From NCBI GenBank assembly GCA_030141605.1, contig JAQGDQ010000074.1:648972-712971 (forward strand): 64,000 nt of DNA, written 5' to 3'. Source of the DNA: Tubiluchus corallicola (Eukaryota > Priapulida > Priapulimorpha > Priapulimorphida > Tubiluchidae). The first letter of the stretch is position 1; the number at the start of each line of letters is the position of its first letter. The notes beneath the pieces are model-generated. The model ran no database searches. It had not been told where the DNA came from and was given only the letters and a program-made list of their open reading frames with translations. A program made the translations under genes and the position numbers. Shown piece after piece: positions 26,584 through 63,430 of the stretch.

Positions 26584-26614
<31 letters not shown>
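22960..26614 (+). mobile_element. Nearly full-length RTE-like LINE, frameshifted
   Basis: A GC-richer leader (about 22960-23256) precedes an apurinic-type endonuclease frame open from 23257 to the stop at 24141 (GAWNVRTLL, ALSETRL, LLGDFNVRVG, WTDHHLL). A linker and reverse transcriptase follow (24138-25730): HGKAPGADGIPAEIYK, NHRGISLLSIAGKTLARV, QCGFRAGRGTVDMIF, FIDLTKAF, GVKQGCVLAPTLFSMMF and an intact FADD at about 25562. The C-terminal part (25682-26460) has RWAGHVIRM and a CCHH zinc-finger-like motif (CAKCQRSFQARIGLVSHLRA). Frame changes near 24141, 24700, 24860, 25680 and 26210 make this copy inactive in its present form. The 3' end is an (AT)n tail at 26586-26614. Family assignment (RTE-like) is by motif and tail type, not by search. 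Confidence 0.9.
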
Positions 26615-26616
<2 letters not shown>

Positions 26617-26640
26617 AGACATCAACATACAATATAACTA

Positions 26641-26950
26641 GAAAAAACTATGAGGTAAAAAATCATTGATCAAATCAAATTAACCAAATAAATGAACTGC
26701 TGTATGACACCCTGAAAATGTGGCTTGTAAGGCATCACGAATGTGAATGAGTGAATAAAAGCATGGTTAGGGTTAGTAGATATGATGGAATGTATATATG
26801 TACATATATATATTAGAAAAAGCTACATAGGGAAAAATCATTGATGAAATCAAATTAACCAAATAAATGAACTGCTGTATGGCACATTGAAAACATGGCG
26901 TCATGAATGTGTATAAAAGAATAGTTAGGGTAAGTAGACATGATGGAATG
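26641..26950. repeat. Diverged tandem duplication, about 175-bp period
   Basis: 26641-26792 and about 26814-26950 share long blocks, for example AATCAAATTAACCAAATAAA, then TGAACTGCTGTATG, and TAGTTAGGG near the end. Substitutions and small deletions separate the copies. They lie directly after the LINE tail and are not part of its coding region. Confidence 0.8.
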
Positions 26951-27522
26951 GGAAATAGTATGGTTGCTGATAGAAGGAAGGGAGGGAGGAAACGACCGCA
27001 GTGTATGTTTTAAATTACGTAGCGCTATGTAGTATAATTCTAAGTAATGGGAAGCCAGCCACTGCGAGGGACACGCATGGGAGTATCAGGATTGCATTAT
27101 AAGTATGAGACAAGGGTGGTTCTTTTCAAGTAATTTTTGAAACTATAGACAGTTTGTATATTTTTACTTGGCACTTACTGTATTTTATTTGAGTTTTTTA
27201 GGTTCAAATTTGATTCGAACCAAAACTATAGATTCGAATAATTCAGCACTTCAGCCAAACACGTTCTTTATCATTAAAATGTCTGATCTGATAACTGCAT
27301 CAGAAACTTTTTATTGATTGGTATAATCATGATGTATTCAAAATGATAAATTTGTTCAAGGCCATGCAGATTTTTCAGCCTGAACATACATACTGTGGCT
27401 CAGAAAAACACAATTAGCCTTTGCACATCAGACTAATAAAATAATGACTCATGTCTCAACCGCAGTGCACACACACACACTGCACAAATTTTTTAGCTAC
27501 ATGTGTTCATAAAGTCATTTGA
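26951..27522. other. Spacer, nothing recognised
   Basis: AT-rich with a purine-rich patch (GGAAGGGAGGGAGG near 26977) and a short (CA)n at 27468-27480. No coding signal was found. Confidence 0.4.
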
Positions 27523-27530
27523 GTTTAACT

Positions 27531-28267
27531 CAGGGCCAGCTCTATATCTAGGTAAACTAGACAGTTGTCTAAGGTGCCAAATTCTGGAATTCTTTAATTT
27601 TCAAGTTTAGCATAAGTAATAATTTATAGTGCCTATGTAATTGCTTAAGTGCACAATAATTTATTTAAGTGAAACAATAGTTTACCTGTGTTATTTTCCT
27701 TGATGAACACTTTCTACTTTTGCTTTATCTAGTTTCCCAATATTATGCAATTCACTCAGACACTACTGAAATGTTACTCTGCTTTTACCCACAGTTTCAT
27801 TTGTATGGCATGTATGCATAGAGCAGTAGAACTATATAAGTGCTTATATGTAGTAATGATCCTTCCGTTAATAAAAAAATTTCTTACAATAGCACTTAAC
27901 TAATTATAAGAATCGAAGTCTTCAGGAGTGGAATACAGGAAATGAAAAGTAAAAAAGCTGGTGGATATTGAAGTATGCAACCAGACCAGAGTTAAAGCTG
28001 TGAAGATGATGAAGCAAGTGAAATGGATTACTTTTGAAGACCCAGAATGTACAATGGATCATAAATTCAATTTTAATTTTAACCAACAGATCCGAAACTG
28101 CAGATATAGGCAATAAACTACACTTAATTAGTGCACTATAATACATATATAAGTTTAACACACAGATATCATTATACTTTATTAATTATGATATTATACA
28201 AGAAAAATTTAATTAAAAATTAAAAATACTTTTGCCTAGGATGTCAAATTACCTAGAGACAGCCCTG
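27531..28267. mobile_element. hAT-type non-autonomous transposon with 8-bp target duplication
   Basis: The ends are CAGGGCCAGCTCTA at 27531 and, inverted, CAGGGCTGTCTCTAGG ending at 28267. Their inner parts also resemble one another imperfectly (TCTAGGTAA, CCTAGG). Direct repeats GTTTAACT (27523-27530) and GTTTAACC (28268-28275) match at 7 of 8 bases, the 8-bp duplication expected of hAT transposases. The 737-bp interior has no transposase frame. Confidence 0.82.
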
Positions 28268-28275
28268 GTTTAACC

Positions 28276-29189
28276 TTTTTTTCACTTAAGGTACATATTA
28301 TGACAGACTCACAAAAAAACCATTTTTTTAAATACAAGACATAATGCATGCACGTAAACTGAAGATGAAAATGAAAATAGGATAAGGATGAAAGGTTACA
28401 ATAGATGATGAGACACTGAGCTGACTTGGGCCTGGTTAATAAATGAAATTTCTTTCACTAAGAGAAAAGACATATATTTGAAAGGCAGCTGATTTAATTT
28501 GGTATCTGATATTCATGCTTTGTAGTTTACTAGCTAATGTCCTACCACAACTATTCAACATTAGCAGGCTTGGCAGCATTAGTTATTAAGAGCTATATTC
28601 CGGTTTGCAGAATTGTATAAAATACAATTTGTAGAACTTGAACAGCTAATCAACTGTTAAATATTATACACAAAGAAAATTTTAAATAATACTTCAGTGT
28701 AACCAAATAATGCTTAGGAGGCCTACACATGATAGTAACTAACAATGCTGTAGCAACAGCATGTCACAGCAACATGGTAGTATCATGCTCAGTTTGCAAC
28801 TGGTAACTCATAAATTCAATAACTGGATGAATTATACAATAGACAGAATGATACTGATCACTGGATCTTTCACAAAATTTATAGGTTTTGAAGTAAAAAA
28901 GGCTTCTTGAAAATAAGTACGCGTATATTAAGTGACACTACACCATGTACTAAGGAAGCTATAAATGATGAAATTTAAAATATTATAGTAAAGGTGTTAT
29001 CCTAAAGAGTGCTAGTTAAATGAACAAAACTCAGTTCGTTTTAGAACAAATGAAAGTTTAAACAAGTGAAAAAACTCTGAAAGATTTAGACAACAAAGGT
29101 CACAATATTATGGAAGCAGCTGTCATATGTCAAATAGTTGGAAAGGACTGGCAGCTTCACATCACTCTGGAATGATTTCACATTTTCCA
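28276..29189. other. 3' flank of the dynein light chain gene
   Basis: Lies downstream of the minus-strand stop at 29190 and presumably includes its 3' UTR. I did not find a clear AATAAA on the minus strand close to the stop. No other coding signal was seen. Confidence 0.4.
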
Positions 29190-34743
<5,554 letters not shown>

Positions 34744-34747
34744 ACCT

Positions 34748-35154
34748 GAAGCACAAAAGGAATGCAGGCAATTAAGTAGTCCAAAATGATGTTTTAAATT
34801 AAAACTTCACAGTTTTCATCACGATTTTGGTAACTAACCAACGCAATCTCACAAATTGTGTAAATTTAACCGCCAGTAACTTCACACAGCGTTCGATTCA
34901 AATTAAGTCAAACTACGTATTTTTACTCGGGAACAATAATATTTAAGCGAAAATGTCTTTGGTCCTGCAATGACTACAGCCATTCAAATTAATGATTTAG
35001 TTAACTACAAAATAATTGATTATCCAAATATCCGTTTATTCGGATAAATGTTTCAAAAAGACACCGACAGACACCATCAACTTATTTTTTAATGTAACCC
35101 TGGAGCATCAACAGAAGTAGTAACTGAGATTTAAAGTTAACATACACAGTGATA
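34748..35154. other. 5' UTR/intron region of the dynein light chain gene
   Basis: Follows the 5'-UTR acceptor upstream of the start codon. No first exon could be placed with confidence. Confidence 0.35.
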
Positions 35155-35162
35155 CTCTAAAC

Positions 35163-35486
35163 CAGTGGTTCCCAAAGTAGGGGTAAATTACCCCCCGAGG
35201 GTAATATGTTTTTGGGGGGGGGGGGGGGTAACGGGGACACCCCTCTGAAAATTTTTAAAACTTCGCTCGGAATACATTTTACGTAGTTTTCTTCTTGAAG
35301 AGACTGCCTACAACAATAACACCTGGAAATTATTAATGTCACGAGCAAACATAAATAATTTTGCTTGCTTGTGGCATATACGTGTGTTTACTTTTTGAGT
35401 TGGAGAAGTAGTACTAGGTGGGGGGTAATGGACACGACCGGGTTTCCCGATTTGGGTAACGGTCCGAGAAAGTTTGGAAACCACTG
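35163..35486. mobile_element. hAT MITE, 324 bp, perfect 8-bp target duplication
   Basis: Inverted ends CAGTGGTTCCCAAAGT (35163) and CAGTGGTTTCCAAACT (complement, ending 35486) match at 14 of 16 bases and have the classic hAT/Charlie-like CAGTGGTT start. Flanking direct repeats CTCTAAAC at 35155-35162 and 35487-35494 are identical. The interior holds a 15-base G-run (about 35215-35229) and no ORF of interest, so it depended on a transposase encoded elsewhere. Confidence 0.95.
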
Positions 35487-35494
35487 CTCTAAAC

Positions 35495-37414
35495 GCATTA
35501 AGCACTAGGAAGCATGCAGTGCGCGCTTTTTAGCTTTATTTTCTTGTTTTAAGTAATTACATTGACTGTCAGCATTCAATTTATCTCGACTGTTTCTGTT
35601 AATTAAATTTAGCCTTTATTTCAGTTTCCGCGAAATATAATTATATCCCGCACATAAATTATATAAATCTTGTTGACAATAATAAGCATTTTTAATTCAA
35701 CAAGATTATTAGGCCTTACTATAAAATTAATAGTATATAATTGTAACTAAGTATGTGAATATTCTTATAAAATAATTATTGAAAGGCAGATTATTACTGT
35801 TACAATACAGCGTGTAGTTGCTTTTAAATTGAAAGCGATATGATTTAGCCTATGATTAACTGATTCAGTCGGATTATTCCATGCGCTCCTTCCGATTAAA
35901 ATACAAATTTTAATTGTTTAGCTTAAGCCATGAAAGCTTTTAGTAATGTTTCATTCTGGGAACATCTTCTGGATAAGTGGGACTCAAGTTAAAGAGTTTT
36001 TGATGGGTCAAACAATTCCGGAGCAAACTGAATTTGTTTTTCAAAGCATTTTGCGTTTCAAAACATAAGAAATGATTACGCCTAATTGTAATAGATAAAA
36101 GAACTGATAAAAATAACACTTGGTGAAAACCAATATTATAGCAAGCACATAATATTTCCACAAAATCTCTCGAAAAACGTCGTTAATTATAGATCCATTG
36201 TGAAGCGGTCTAAAAGATGGCTGATACTAAAGTTAATACATGTGCGCAATTTATCTTGCAAATAAGAATTTCCATAGACCATTTTACAAAACTCGCCAAA
36301 ATATTTTAAAACATACTGGCCTACGCTGATGCTGTTTTTGAAAACGTCTTTGAGATGTTATGAAAATGTGTGTTTGCTGAAATCTACATTAAATGCTTAA
36401 TCAAGGCTCTAACTTGGTGTGTGAATGGTTTAAATTCGTGTACCAGGTGCTCCTGCTACAGTTTGATGGCAATGATAATGGCAAAGATTACAAATATGAT
36501 GATTCAGCTACTGCACGTTATTATAATTAAGTTACCTGTTCATGTCGTTTGGTAAATTTGCTTTTGTACATTACTGTTGGCAACATTTTGTTGCTTCTGT
36601 TTTTTAACACTGCTTGGTTATCGTCGTCAGCTGCAGTGGTTGACTAAAATTAGTTAGTACCAACTTCTTTGCCACAGATATTATTGTTGTGTTTTGTTTG
36701 TATCTTAACCATCATCACCATCAGTCATTACCATCACCACCGCCATTATTATCATCATTGTCGTAACATATTACTATCATAAGAACATCATCATTAGGTC
36801 GTTCGTCATCATGTGATCAGTTACACAGCCATTGTTGGCCATATTTAGACTGTGTTCTTTTTCAATATCATTATCATTACCATTACATTATATATCACTA
36901 TCATTATCATTATCTATCATTATCATTATCATACAAGAGCAGGCTCGTTTTGTTCTACCATTTACCTAAATTTCATCACAATTTCGTCTTTGCAAGTCAT
37001 TCTCGTCTGTAATTGTTCTATGTGCTAATGCAAGTTACGTAATAGAACCAACTTAAGTTACCAATAGCCCGCTCCTTGTAATCTCTATTCAAAATCTGGT
37101 GGGACACCCGTGGTTGTAAACCCGATTCAGTTCTTTTTCCCTGTTGCCAAGTTCATTTCCAGTGCCAGAAGGGTGTGGAAAGTGTATTAGTTTAAAGCTT
37201 TTGTGATGTTCTGCATTTTAGTGTATGATTAATGTATTTGCCAAGAAAAGCCCGAAATGTTTATAGTTTAAACAAGAGCAGGAAGCCCTCACGCGATAGT
37301 TCTTATTTGACTTTGTCATCGTCATTGGCTTCATCAGCTAGTGAAATATAGCTGAACTTCAGAAACTTAATCACTGCCTTAACAAATTTGCCATCACAGG
37401 TGTACCTGATCAGA
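35495..37414. other. Divergent intergenic region between dynein light chain and P450 genes
   Basis: The dynein light chain gene runs left and the P450 gene runs right from this block, so both promoters should lie here. A loose run of CAT/ATC triplets occupies about 36710-36935. I could not identify a TATA box or a first exon with confidence. Confidence 0.4.
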
Positions 37415-46874
<9,460 letters not shown>

Positions 46875-47880
46875 GATGACCATGCACATGGTTCACAACG
46901 AGCGAAGTGTTCTTAAACCTGATGATGCTTCAGGCAAAATAACATTTGCATCGTCCATGATTATTACTGCGGAATGTTTGTGACAAAGTAAAATTTATAA
47001 TTAGTAATTTAATTGTAATATTTAGTAGTCTTAGACGTTTTGTATAATAACTAGGATGTATACAGAATGAATATAGTGACTTTGGCAAAGCGTAAAATGA
47101 AGGTAATTTATGTTAACTCCGAACAGTTCCTAGATTTTTTTATACAATACCTAGGCGTTGTACAGAATGTGTCAAACGGTTGTGTCAACTTATTAAATTA
47201 AGTAAACATTTCAGTTTTACCCGTGAGTTATTGTTTATTGGCGAAACATCCTAAAAATAAAATCCTGAAAAGAAAAATAGAACTTATTGGAAACAAGTAT
47301 ATGACGGTCAAAAAGTAGAATATGAGATCGTACAAACGAGAACTATAAAAATCAAAAACAAAAACCTGTTTCATAACTAACACAACTTGTTTATTAACAT
47401 AGTTATTGACCAGGAACGAGATGATTATTATTATTAATTATTGATTATGTACTAGGAACGCATTACAAGCACTAACAATGACATTAATTAAGAACAGGGG
47501 GAAATTAAATTTAATGGGTAAGTTTGCTGGCAACCAGTTTATCAGCTAATAAAGAAATAGTGAAGTAAATATAAAAAATGAATTGGCCTCTCTTTTGCAA
47601 CAAGAGCAATTTGCGTAACGAGTACATAAATGCAGAAACAGAGTAACTGATAAAATACTGTGCAAAAAAGTAACAGAGAATTAAGAGAAAAGTGTTTACT
47701 TGTTACAACAGGTAGAGCTGGAGTGGCATTTCGAATTACAACGTATATTCTTCTTAACACAGAAACATTTCATGGTTTGGGGGTTTGTCTTACACATGCA
47801 TCTTACAAATCCTTGTCCATTTCCAACAGACTGCTCAGCTGATGTTGCTCTCAACGATACTTCTTTATCTAATACAACAT
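46875..47880. other. P450 3' flank
   Basis: Contains the P450 3' UTR. A candidate poly(A) signal AATAAA lies at 47256-47261, about 380 nt after the stop. The rest has no supported coding sequence; 47030-47054 repeats a 25-bp sequence also found at 18606-18630. Confidence 0.4.
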
Positions 47881-47883
47881 CTT

Positions 47884-49080
47884 CTACTGCCACCAGGGCA
47901 TCTTACATGCAGTAAACTGGGACCTTGGGTATAGTTGTTTCAAAACCCAGTTTGTCGCACCCAGCTTATAAAAGTTATCACTTATCAAATCAACCACAAC
48001 AGCTAAAATATTTCGTGTATTTGTTTGTCCTCTGTCAACGTCAAGCATAGGAATCCGAACTATCGTGCCTCTTTCAATAGGTAGGAACTTCTGATCTGAT
48101 AACCCTTTCATTTTTCTTTGATGTTCCAAATTTCGCCATGTATCTTGTTGATTACTAGAAGTATTCATTTATAATGTGCATAGAACGGGTCCACAGTAAC
48201 GTTTCTCTTTTTCCGCTGGAATTGTGCCACATCTGACATGTATGTAGCAGTTACATTCTGGACACTGGATATCATTCATCCATGTGGATGACATATTTTA
48301 CATTGCTTTTGATTGTAACGCGGCTTGGGTTAGTGAAACTCCATGTGCAATTTCAAGTTGAGGACAATAATCCTTGAGGCTTGTAAATATTCTGTTAGCA
48401 AATTCTCTTCCATTGTCTGATTGTAAAATAGATGGATCTTCTATAGGTATAAAAGTGTCAAGCAAGTTGTAAGCTGCTTCTGGATCCTTTTGTTTTGAGT
48501 GGCTTCAGAATCTCGAATTTTGTAAGATAGTGTTGATACAAAAGAATAAATTTGTTTGTAATCTCCATTTAGACGCGTCTGAAAATCGTTCGTGTCAAAT
48601 TGACAACGAGAATTGAATTCAGAGCAAAGCAAAAACTTAACAGCAACTCCTTTGTTTGAACATTTTAGCTTCTGTTGACATGTTTCACTTATTTAAATGA
48701 ATAGTTCAGCATTTTGACGAGCGTTGTTCTTGTACGTACGTGGGAGTTCTTTCATCATACGATCTCGCCCTTCATGCCCAATTGACAAGTGCGTTTCACG
48801 AAGTATGTCAAACTGTTCACATTTTGGCACATAGAACTGCACCACAGCATTTCCTTCTTGAACAGGAACTATAAGTTTGCCTTTTTGTTGGACAACCATC
48901 ACATCATGTTTCTTCAATAGACATTAATCACGAGGATGTCTTTTCTCCCTGACTTTTGAATCATTCACATCGTTGATTAATTGCTGGTATTTCTCGTCTA
49001 GTAGTGTTCTTGGCTGTGTTTGCTTGTCTTACTTCTAATTTTGAGTAAAATATTTCTTTCAAAGTAAGTCCTGTACTTCT
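47884..49080 (-). pseudogene. Broken integrase gene of KRBA2/SCAND3 type
   Basis: Reading leftward: LLDEKYQQLINDVNDSKVRE (about 48990), KKHDVMVVQQKGKLIVPVQE, then an H2C2-like segment (HLSIGHEGRDRMMKEL), an in-frame stop near 48690, CQQKLKC, and the integrase core start (CQFDTNDFQTRLNGDYK). A frameshift at about 48520 follows, then LQSDNGREFA-like residues (the second catalytic Asp), then a lost or scrambled third catalytic region. The end is VRIPMLDVDRGQTNTRNIL with SQFTACK, a C-terminal motif I associate with KRBA2/SCAND3-like proteins. These derive from retroelement or Ginger-type integrases. Stops and frameshifts show it is non-functional. It faces the P450 gene tail to tail. Confidence 0.75.
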
Positions 49081-49619
49081 GTCTTCATCTTTTTACCTAT
49101 TTTCTTTGTACGAACACAAAACACAACTCTTCTACAGCGCACAACAATTGTAAATGAAACAATCATACTTACTTAAAATGCATTTATCACACAAATTCGC
49201 AAGCACGTTAAAACGAATTAGGGTAAAAAAAATCACAAAAAAGTCACAGGGAAAAAGAAATTGGCATTATACAAAACTATATCAGAACAACCATTGTTTT
49301 TTGACTAAATTTTATTGAACATTATTTAAAATGGCGAAGAAAAGTAGCTTCGAAACTTAAGAATTACGGTACTTTGCCACAACAAACTTTTGCGCTATAC
49401 GTAATGTTTAGGAAAAGCGTAAAAAACTTTCAGACACTTTACCTGTTTTTTTCTGGTACTCTATCAAATGCAGAACGCCCGATTTATACTTTGCCTGCAA
49501 CATAAAAATGCAGTATGCGAAAGCTAGAAAGTGACCCTATAATTATTTCCTGCCATTTCAAACGTCTTGAAGTTGCATTTTTGACGATGAATTGGAAGGA
49601 ACATACAAATGAAAGCGCA

Positions 49620-49677
49620 AAAACCTCGATGTTCTCGATGTCATTTGGAGGGGCATTACGACGCTCGTGTATTAAAT
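49620..49677. repeat. Dispersed 58-bp repeat, copy 1
   Basis: Aligns without gaps to 54741-54798 with 47 of 58 bases identical. Most differences are C/T or G/A, and this copy keeps several CpG sites that the other has lost. Confidence 0.75.
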
Positions 49678-49758
49678 CTTTATGATTTTTAAGAAAATGA
49701 ATCGTTGCATCAATGACAAGTGTTTTCCGCCAGGCAATATTATGGTGCCTTTTATATT

Positions 49759-49905
<147 letters not shown>

Positions 49906-51329
49906 ACAGCAACAACACTACCACCATTACTACTATATCTTTACTATTACATGCCTCGTCCATGCTACTGGCATTTCCGAAAAGGCCACTTCTTTTTAGT
50001 TTAATAAATATACCTTAAATAAATAAAGTTTCAAATGTCAATTGCTTTTGCAAGTAAATTATTATAAACTTGATTTTCCGGTTGTCTACTTATGTTAAGA
50101 ACTAACAAAAAATATCTAGCCCTATTGTGCCATAATTAGAGTCATCTTTGGCCACCATCCAACCGGAAAATACAATGGTTAAATCTCTGTTGAAAAATCA
50201 AGGCCTAAACTATGAGCTTGCATAGTTAGAGACAAAACCACGTGCTTTTCGAAGGTCTTCGATGTTTGTACACATATTCCTGCTTTTTTTCCATAGAACG
50301 CTTTCAATGTTTTCTGATGGTTTTTGGAAAGACAAATAAGTCTTCAAAAACGCAACAATTTTTTCAATAATTTTTGATCAGAGTTTTTACACATAGGTTA
50401 TGTTGCGTATTCTTGCAAAAATGTTGGGAGAAACGGAAGCCATAAGACAAAAATACATATACCTGAAAACACTAGTAACAATGAAATATATTTTTGGAAT
50501 ATAAATTTATTACTTGAAAATACTACTGTTCGTTTTTGTTGAAGCAGTATATATAATACAAACAAAACTCCATACTTAAAATTAATTTTGTCTACTATAA
50601 TTTACAAACGGTGCAAATAATAACAATAATTTTATATTGAGGTTTAGTAAACGATAATAATGTTATTTGCACCGTGATTAACAACAATATTTTTTTTGTT
50701 TTTTAAATATTTAGTAATGAAGTTTGCACTTTACAGATTGCTTTTCGTCCTGGAGCTATCTAAACGTAGCACAGATATTTAATGACGGCAGTGATGATGG
50801 TGTTGATGATGATGATGATGATGATGATCATAATAACGATGATGGTTAATTGACAACAATAGTAATAGTGACCACACTTACGACACTTACGCTTAATACT
50901 GATAAGTTTTTCATTAATCAAATTACATTTCATCATAACGATCGAAATAACAAATACAGTAGTGTATATAACTGCTGCTGTCTGCAGTTAAATCTTAAAT
51001 TATTTAGAAAGTGCTCTTGTTCTCCAAATCATAATGTAAATCAACCAAACAGAGAAACGATCAGGAACCACACAATTAAGCAAAATTAAGTAAATTCAAG
51101 CACACAAAATATATATAAGTCTAGAAAATGTTCTTTACGGCAGCTTTGTCATTCTTTTAGACACCAAGACAAAAGTACAAAATGCTTTTATTATACATCT
51201 TGAATCATCAAACATGAGACCAAAGTCACAAAAAACACAATAGTTTAATAGAACTATGCATTATTAGCTTATATATTACTCATATATTACAAATAATATA
51301 ATTCGATACTTTCTTAACATAAAGGTCAT

Positions 51330-61003
<9,674 letters not shown>

Positions 61004-61119
61004 TTTAAATCTGTTGCTGGATTTTTTGCTTTAAAACCATGCACTAAAATCATTACAACATTTTAAAACACATCGTGCATCACAATTTAACTGTTACAAC
61101 ATCAATGGAGTCAACATTC

Positions 61120-62127
61120 TTAAGTTATGGCTTGAAACCTACCTGAAAGTCCTTTATTACTGTGTTTCTTTTTTTCAAGACTTGATTCATCTTCACACAT
61201 ATCCGCGCTCATGAGCACATTTTCTTTTATAACTTCACTATGCTCTTGGATTTTAAAAATAGTTTCACTTGATTTCCTACCACGAATTTGTTCCAAGCTA
61301 ATGAACCTTATTTGTTCACTCTCTAATTCACTAGTTTCTACTGGTGTTAATCTGTGACGTAGTGGCACTATCTGTGCCGTCAATTTATTGACTTTATCAA
61401 AGTCACTACTACTGGTTTCGATATTTTTTGAATACCATACTTGCACATTGTGTAGAGCCTCATCAGAAGCGAGACCCAGCTGGAGGCTATCTGTATCTCC
61501 ACAATCTGAATTAGCTGGACTGTTCTTTTCAGACCTTTCCTTTACAGGAGGGAGGTTCGCTACGCTGTGTCGGGAGTGCTTCTGTACTGCACTGTCTGGT
61601 GTCTTTGATGTTGTTCCTGAATATGTAGCATCCGGAATGACTTCCGGGTGGTAAATCTCAGGTGATGTGATTTTCTTATTGTGCTTTTCTTTACCACTTG
61701 CAGCAGTGGTGTATGAATCATACAGCTGCTTGTGGTAATTCTTCAGGGTAGCCGAAGAAGTAATACACTGACGTGTTTGTTTCTTTTTTTGAGTGTGAAA
61801 TGGCGAAAATGATTTAGAGTGGACAGAAGCCTGTTCTGTGTCCACCTCTAAGAAAGTCAGCGAATACTGACTGCAGGGTGACACACCACGGCTGGACAAG
61901 CGACTGGACAACCGACTAATCGAGCTATTATGAGATCCTGGCGAGTGAGATGTGGTTTGGTTATGACGGCGAATCCGCCCAAGTGACAGCCGCAGAGCAT
62001 TAGTGACAACTTTGGCAGCCCTGTCTGTGATCACCTTGCCTGTCCTGCCACCTTTTGAGCGTATGAAATCTCCCAGATCCTTGTGTCCTTTGAGGAGGCA
62101 GATATCGTACGGCGTCAGATAATGATT
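61120..62127 (-). CDS. Ankyrin-repeat protein exon (partial gene)
   Basis: The acceptor TCTTTTGCAG ends at 62128, and the frame begins with the tail of an ankyrin repeat (NHYLTPYDICLLKGHKDLGD, then FIRSKGGRTG). Next come a basic helix (RAAKVVTNALRLSLGRIRRH) and a long Ser/Thr/Lys-rich region. The open frame continues to TAA at 61120, but a good donor (CAG|GTAGGT) lies at 61143/61142, so the exon probably ends at 61143. The initiator at 62199 belongs to the intron frame, so the true start and remaining ankyrin repeats lie beyond the right edge. Ankyrin repeats bind protein partners. The exon's end is phase 1. It may be the upstream part of the gene at 51330-61003, but the junction is not clean. 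Confidence 0.75.
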   Translation of the reverse strand, partial: NHYLTPYDICLLKGHKDLGDFIRSKGGRTGKVITDRAAKVVTNALRLSLGRIRRHNQTTSHSPGSHNSSISRLSSRLSSRGVSPCSQYSLTFLEVDTEQASVHSKSFSPFHTQKKKQTRQCITSSATLKNYHKQLYDSYTTAASGKEKHNKKITSPEIYHPEVIPDATYSGTTSKTPDSAVQKHSRHSVANLPPVKERSEKNSPANSDCGDTDSLQLGLASDEALHNVQVWYSKNIETSSSDFDKVNKLTAQIVPLRHRLTPVETSELESEQIRFISLEQIRGRKSSETIFKIQEHSEVIKENVLMSADMCEDESSLEKKKHSNKGLSGRFQAIT

Positions 62128-62683
62128 CTGCAAAAGAGCGATACAAACAACTTCTGAAAAAGCGGTGTCATAAAAAAGCACGCAAGTGCACGGTCTCATA
62201 TTAACATACGAGTTTTGCCATCAAGGCTTCCCCGTTACACACTAAACCCAATAACACAGAAATGCACTATAAATTATTGATTACAATTTCGTCGCAATGC
62301 ACAGTGCCGCAATAACAGTTTTAAATGCAGAATATCACTTTCAAGATCAGGATTATTATGTTGCCATGGTGTTTAACTAAATACCACAAAAACAAACAAA
62401 AAAGATTTTGTTTGTGTACCCATGTTTTGTGTAACCAACTGCAAGTATTGTCTAATGTTATTTAAAGTGAAAATTAGAGGTTTGAAATGCGATGATTAGG
62501 CTTGAAATATTAAAAAGTATGAGTTCTTTTAAATTCAAAGTAACAAAGAGCTGTCAAGATGTTGTCGAAAGATTTTGTGGTTTATAGTTAATAAAGGTTT
62601 TTTTTGCATTAGTATTACGCTCAACCTAAATTATTATCAGCACAACCACAACTACCGCAACCTCATAATCGTCGTCGTCGTCG

Positions 62684-62716
<33 letters not shown>

Positions 62717-63430
62717 CCATCATCATCACCATCATCATCATCATCACCATCATCATTATTGTCATTATAAATTCGCTTATTATTATTACCATAGTCGACA
62801 TCATTGTCAATATTGTCATCATTATAAATCTTAATCGCAATGACGATAACATCTTCATTGACACCACCACCACCACAATCACCTTCATGTCGTGGTAGTC
62901 ATGTTATTATTATAACTTTTTTTATTAGTTATGGTCATTATAATCCTCGTCATCATCTCCTCCTCGTCGTCGTCATCATGGTCGCAATTATAGGTGCACG
63001 TTTTCACTTTTCAGTATCGTTGCCGTTGTTATCTCCAAAAAGCAAACAATTTTCTAGTCACTGTTTTTTTTAGGTGTTCAGTAGCACGTGCAAATTCAAA
63101 CGATATTACACGCCGCAGCTGACAAAAGTCAGTGTACCACACATCGTACTACCTCGCTGTATCTGTACGCGTTAGCTTGTAAGCTGAGCGATGAAAACAG
63201 AAATACAGGAGAACAGAAACTTAGAAAAAAAATTTATGCAAAAAAAATTTCACACATTTTTGTATATTTGAAACATCATTTATTTAGCTCATGATAGTAT
63301 TTTAATAACGATTTAATACAATAACACTCAAAAGAACAAAAACGTCAAGAAAATATGAAGAAGTTGTTAAAAACAATTTGCAGTAGCACTGGGGTCGAGA
63401 AAAACTGCTGAGTGGTCAAGGCGTGTGCTT
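62128..63430. other. Intron/upstream region with GTC/ATC microsatellite
   Basis: Contains GTC then ATC triplet runs at 62671-62757, with scattered triplets to about 62975. No exon of the ankyrin gene could be placed here. Confidence 0.5.

Noticed and set aside
37388-37414. Longer P450 start
   Set aside because: The open frame opens with TTG; the first ATG is at 37415 and gives a sensible mitochondrial presequence.
62575-62898. Ile-rich (plus) and Met-rich (minus) frames
   Set aside because: Both come from the ATC/GTC triplet tract and have no domain signature.
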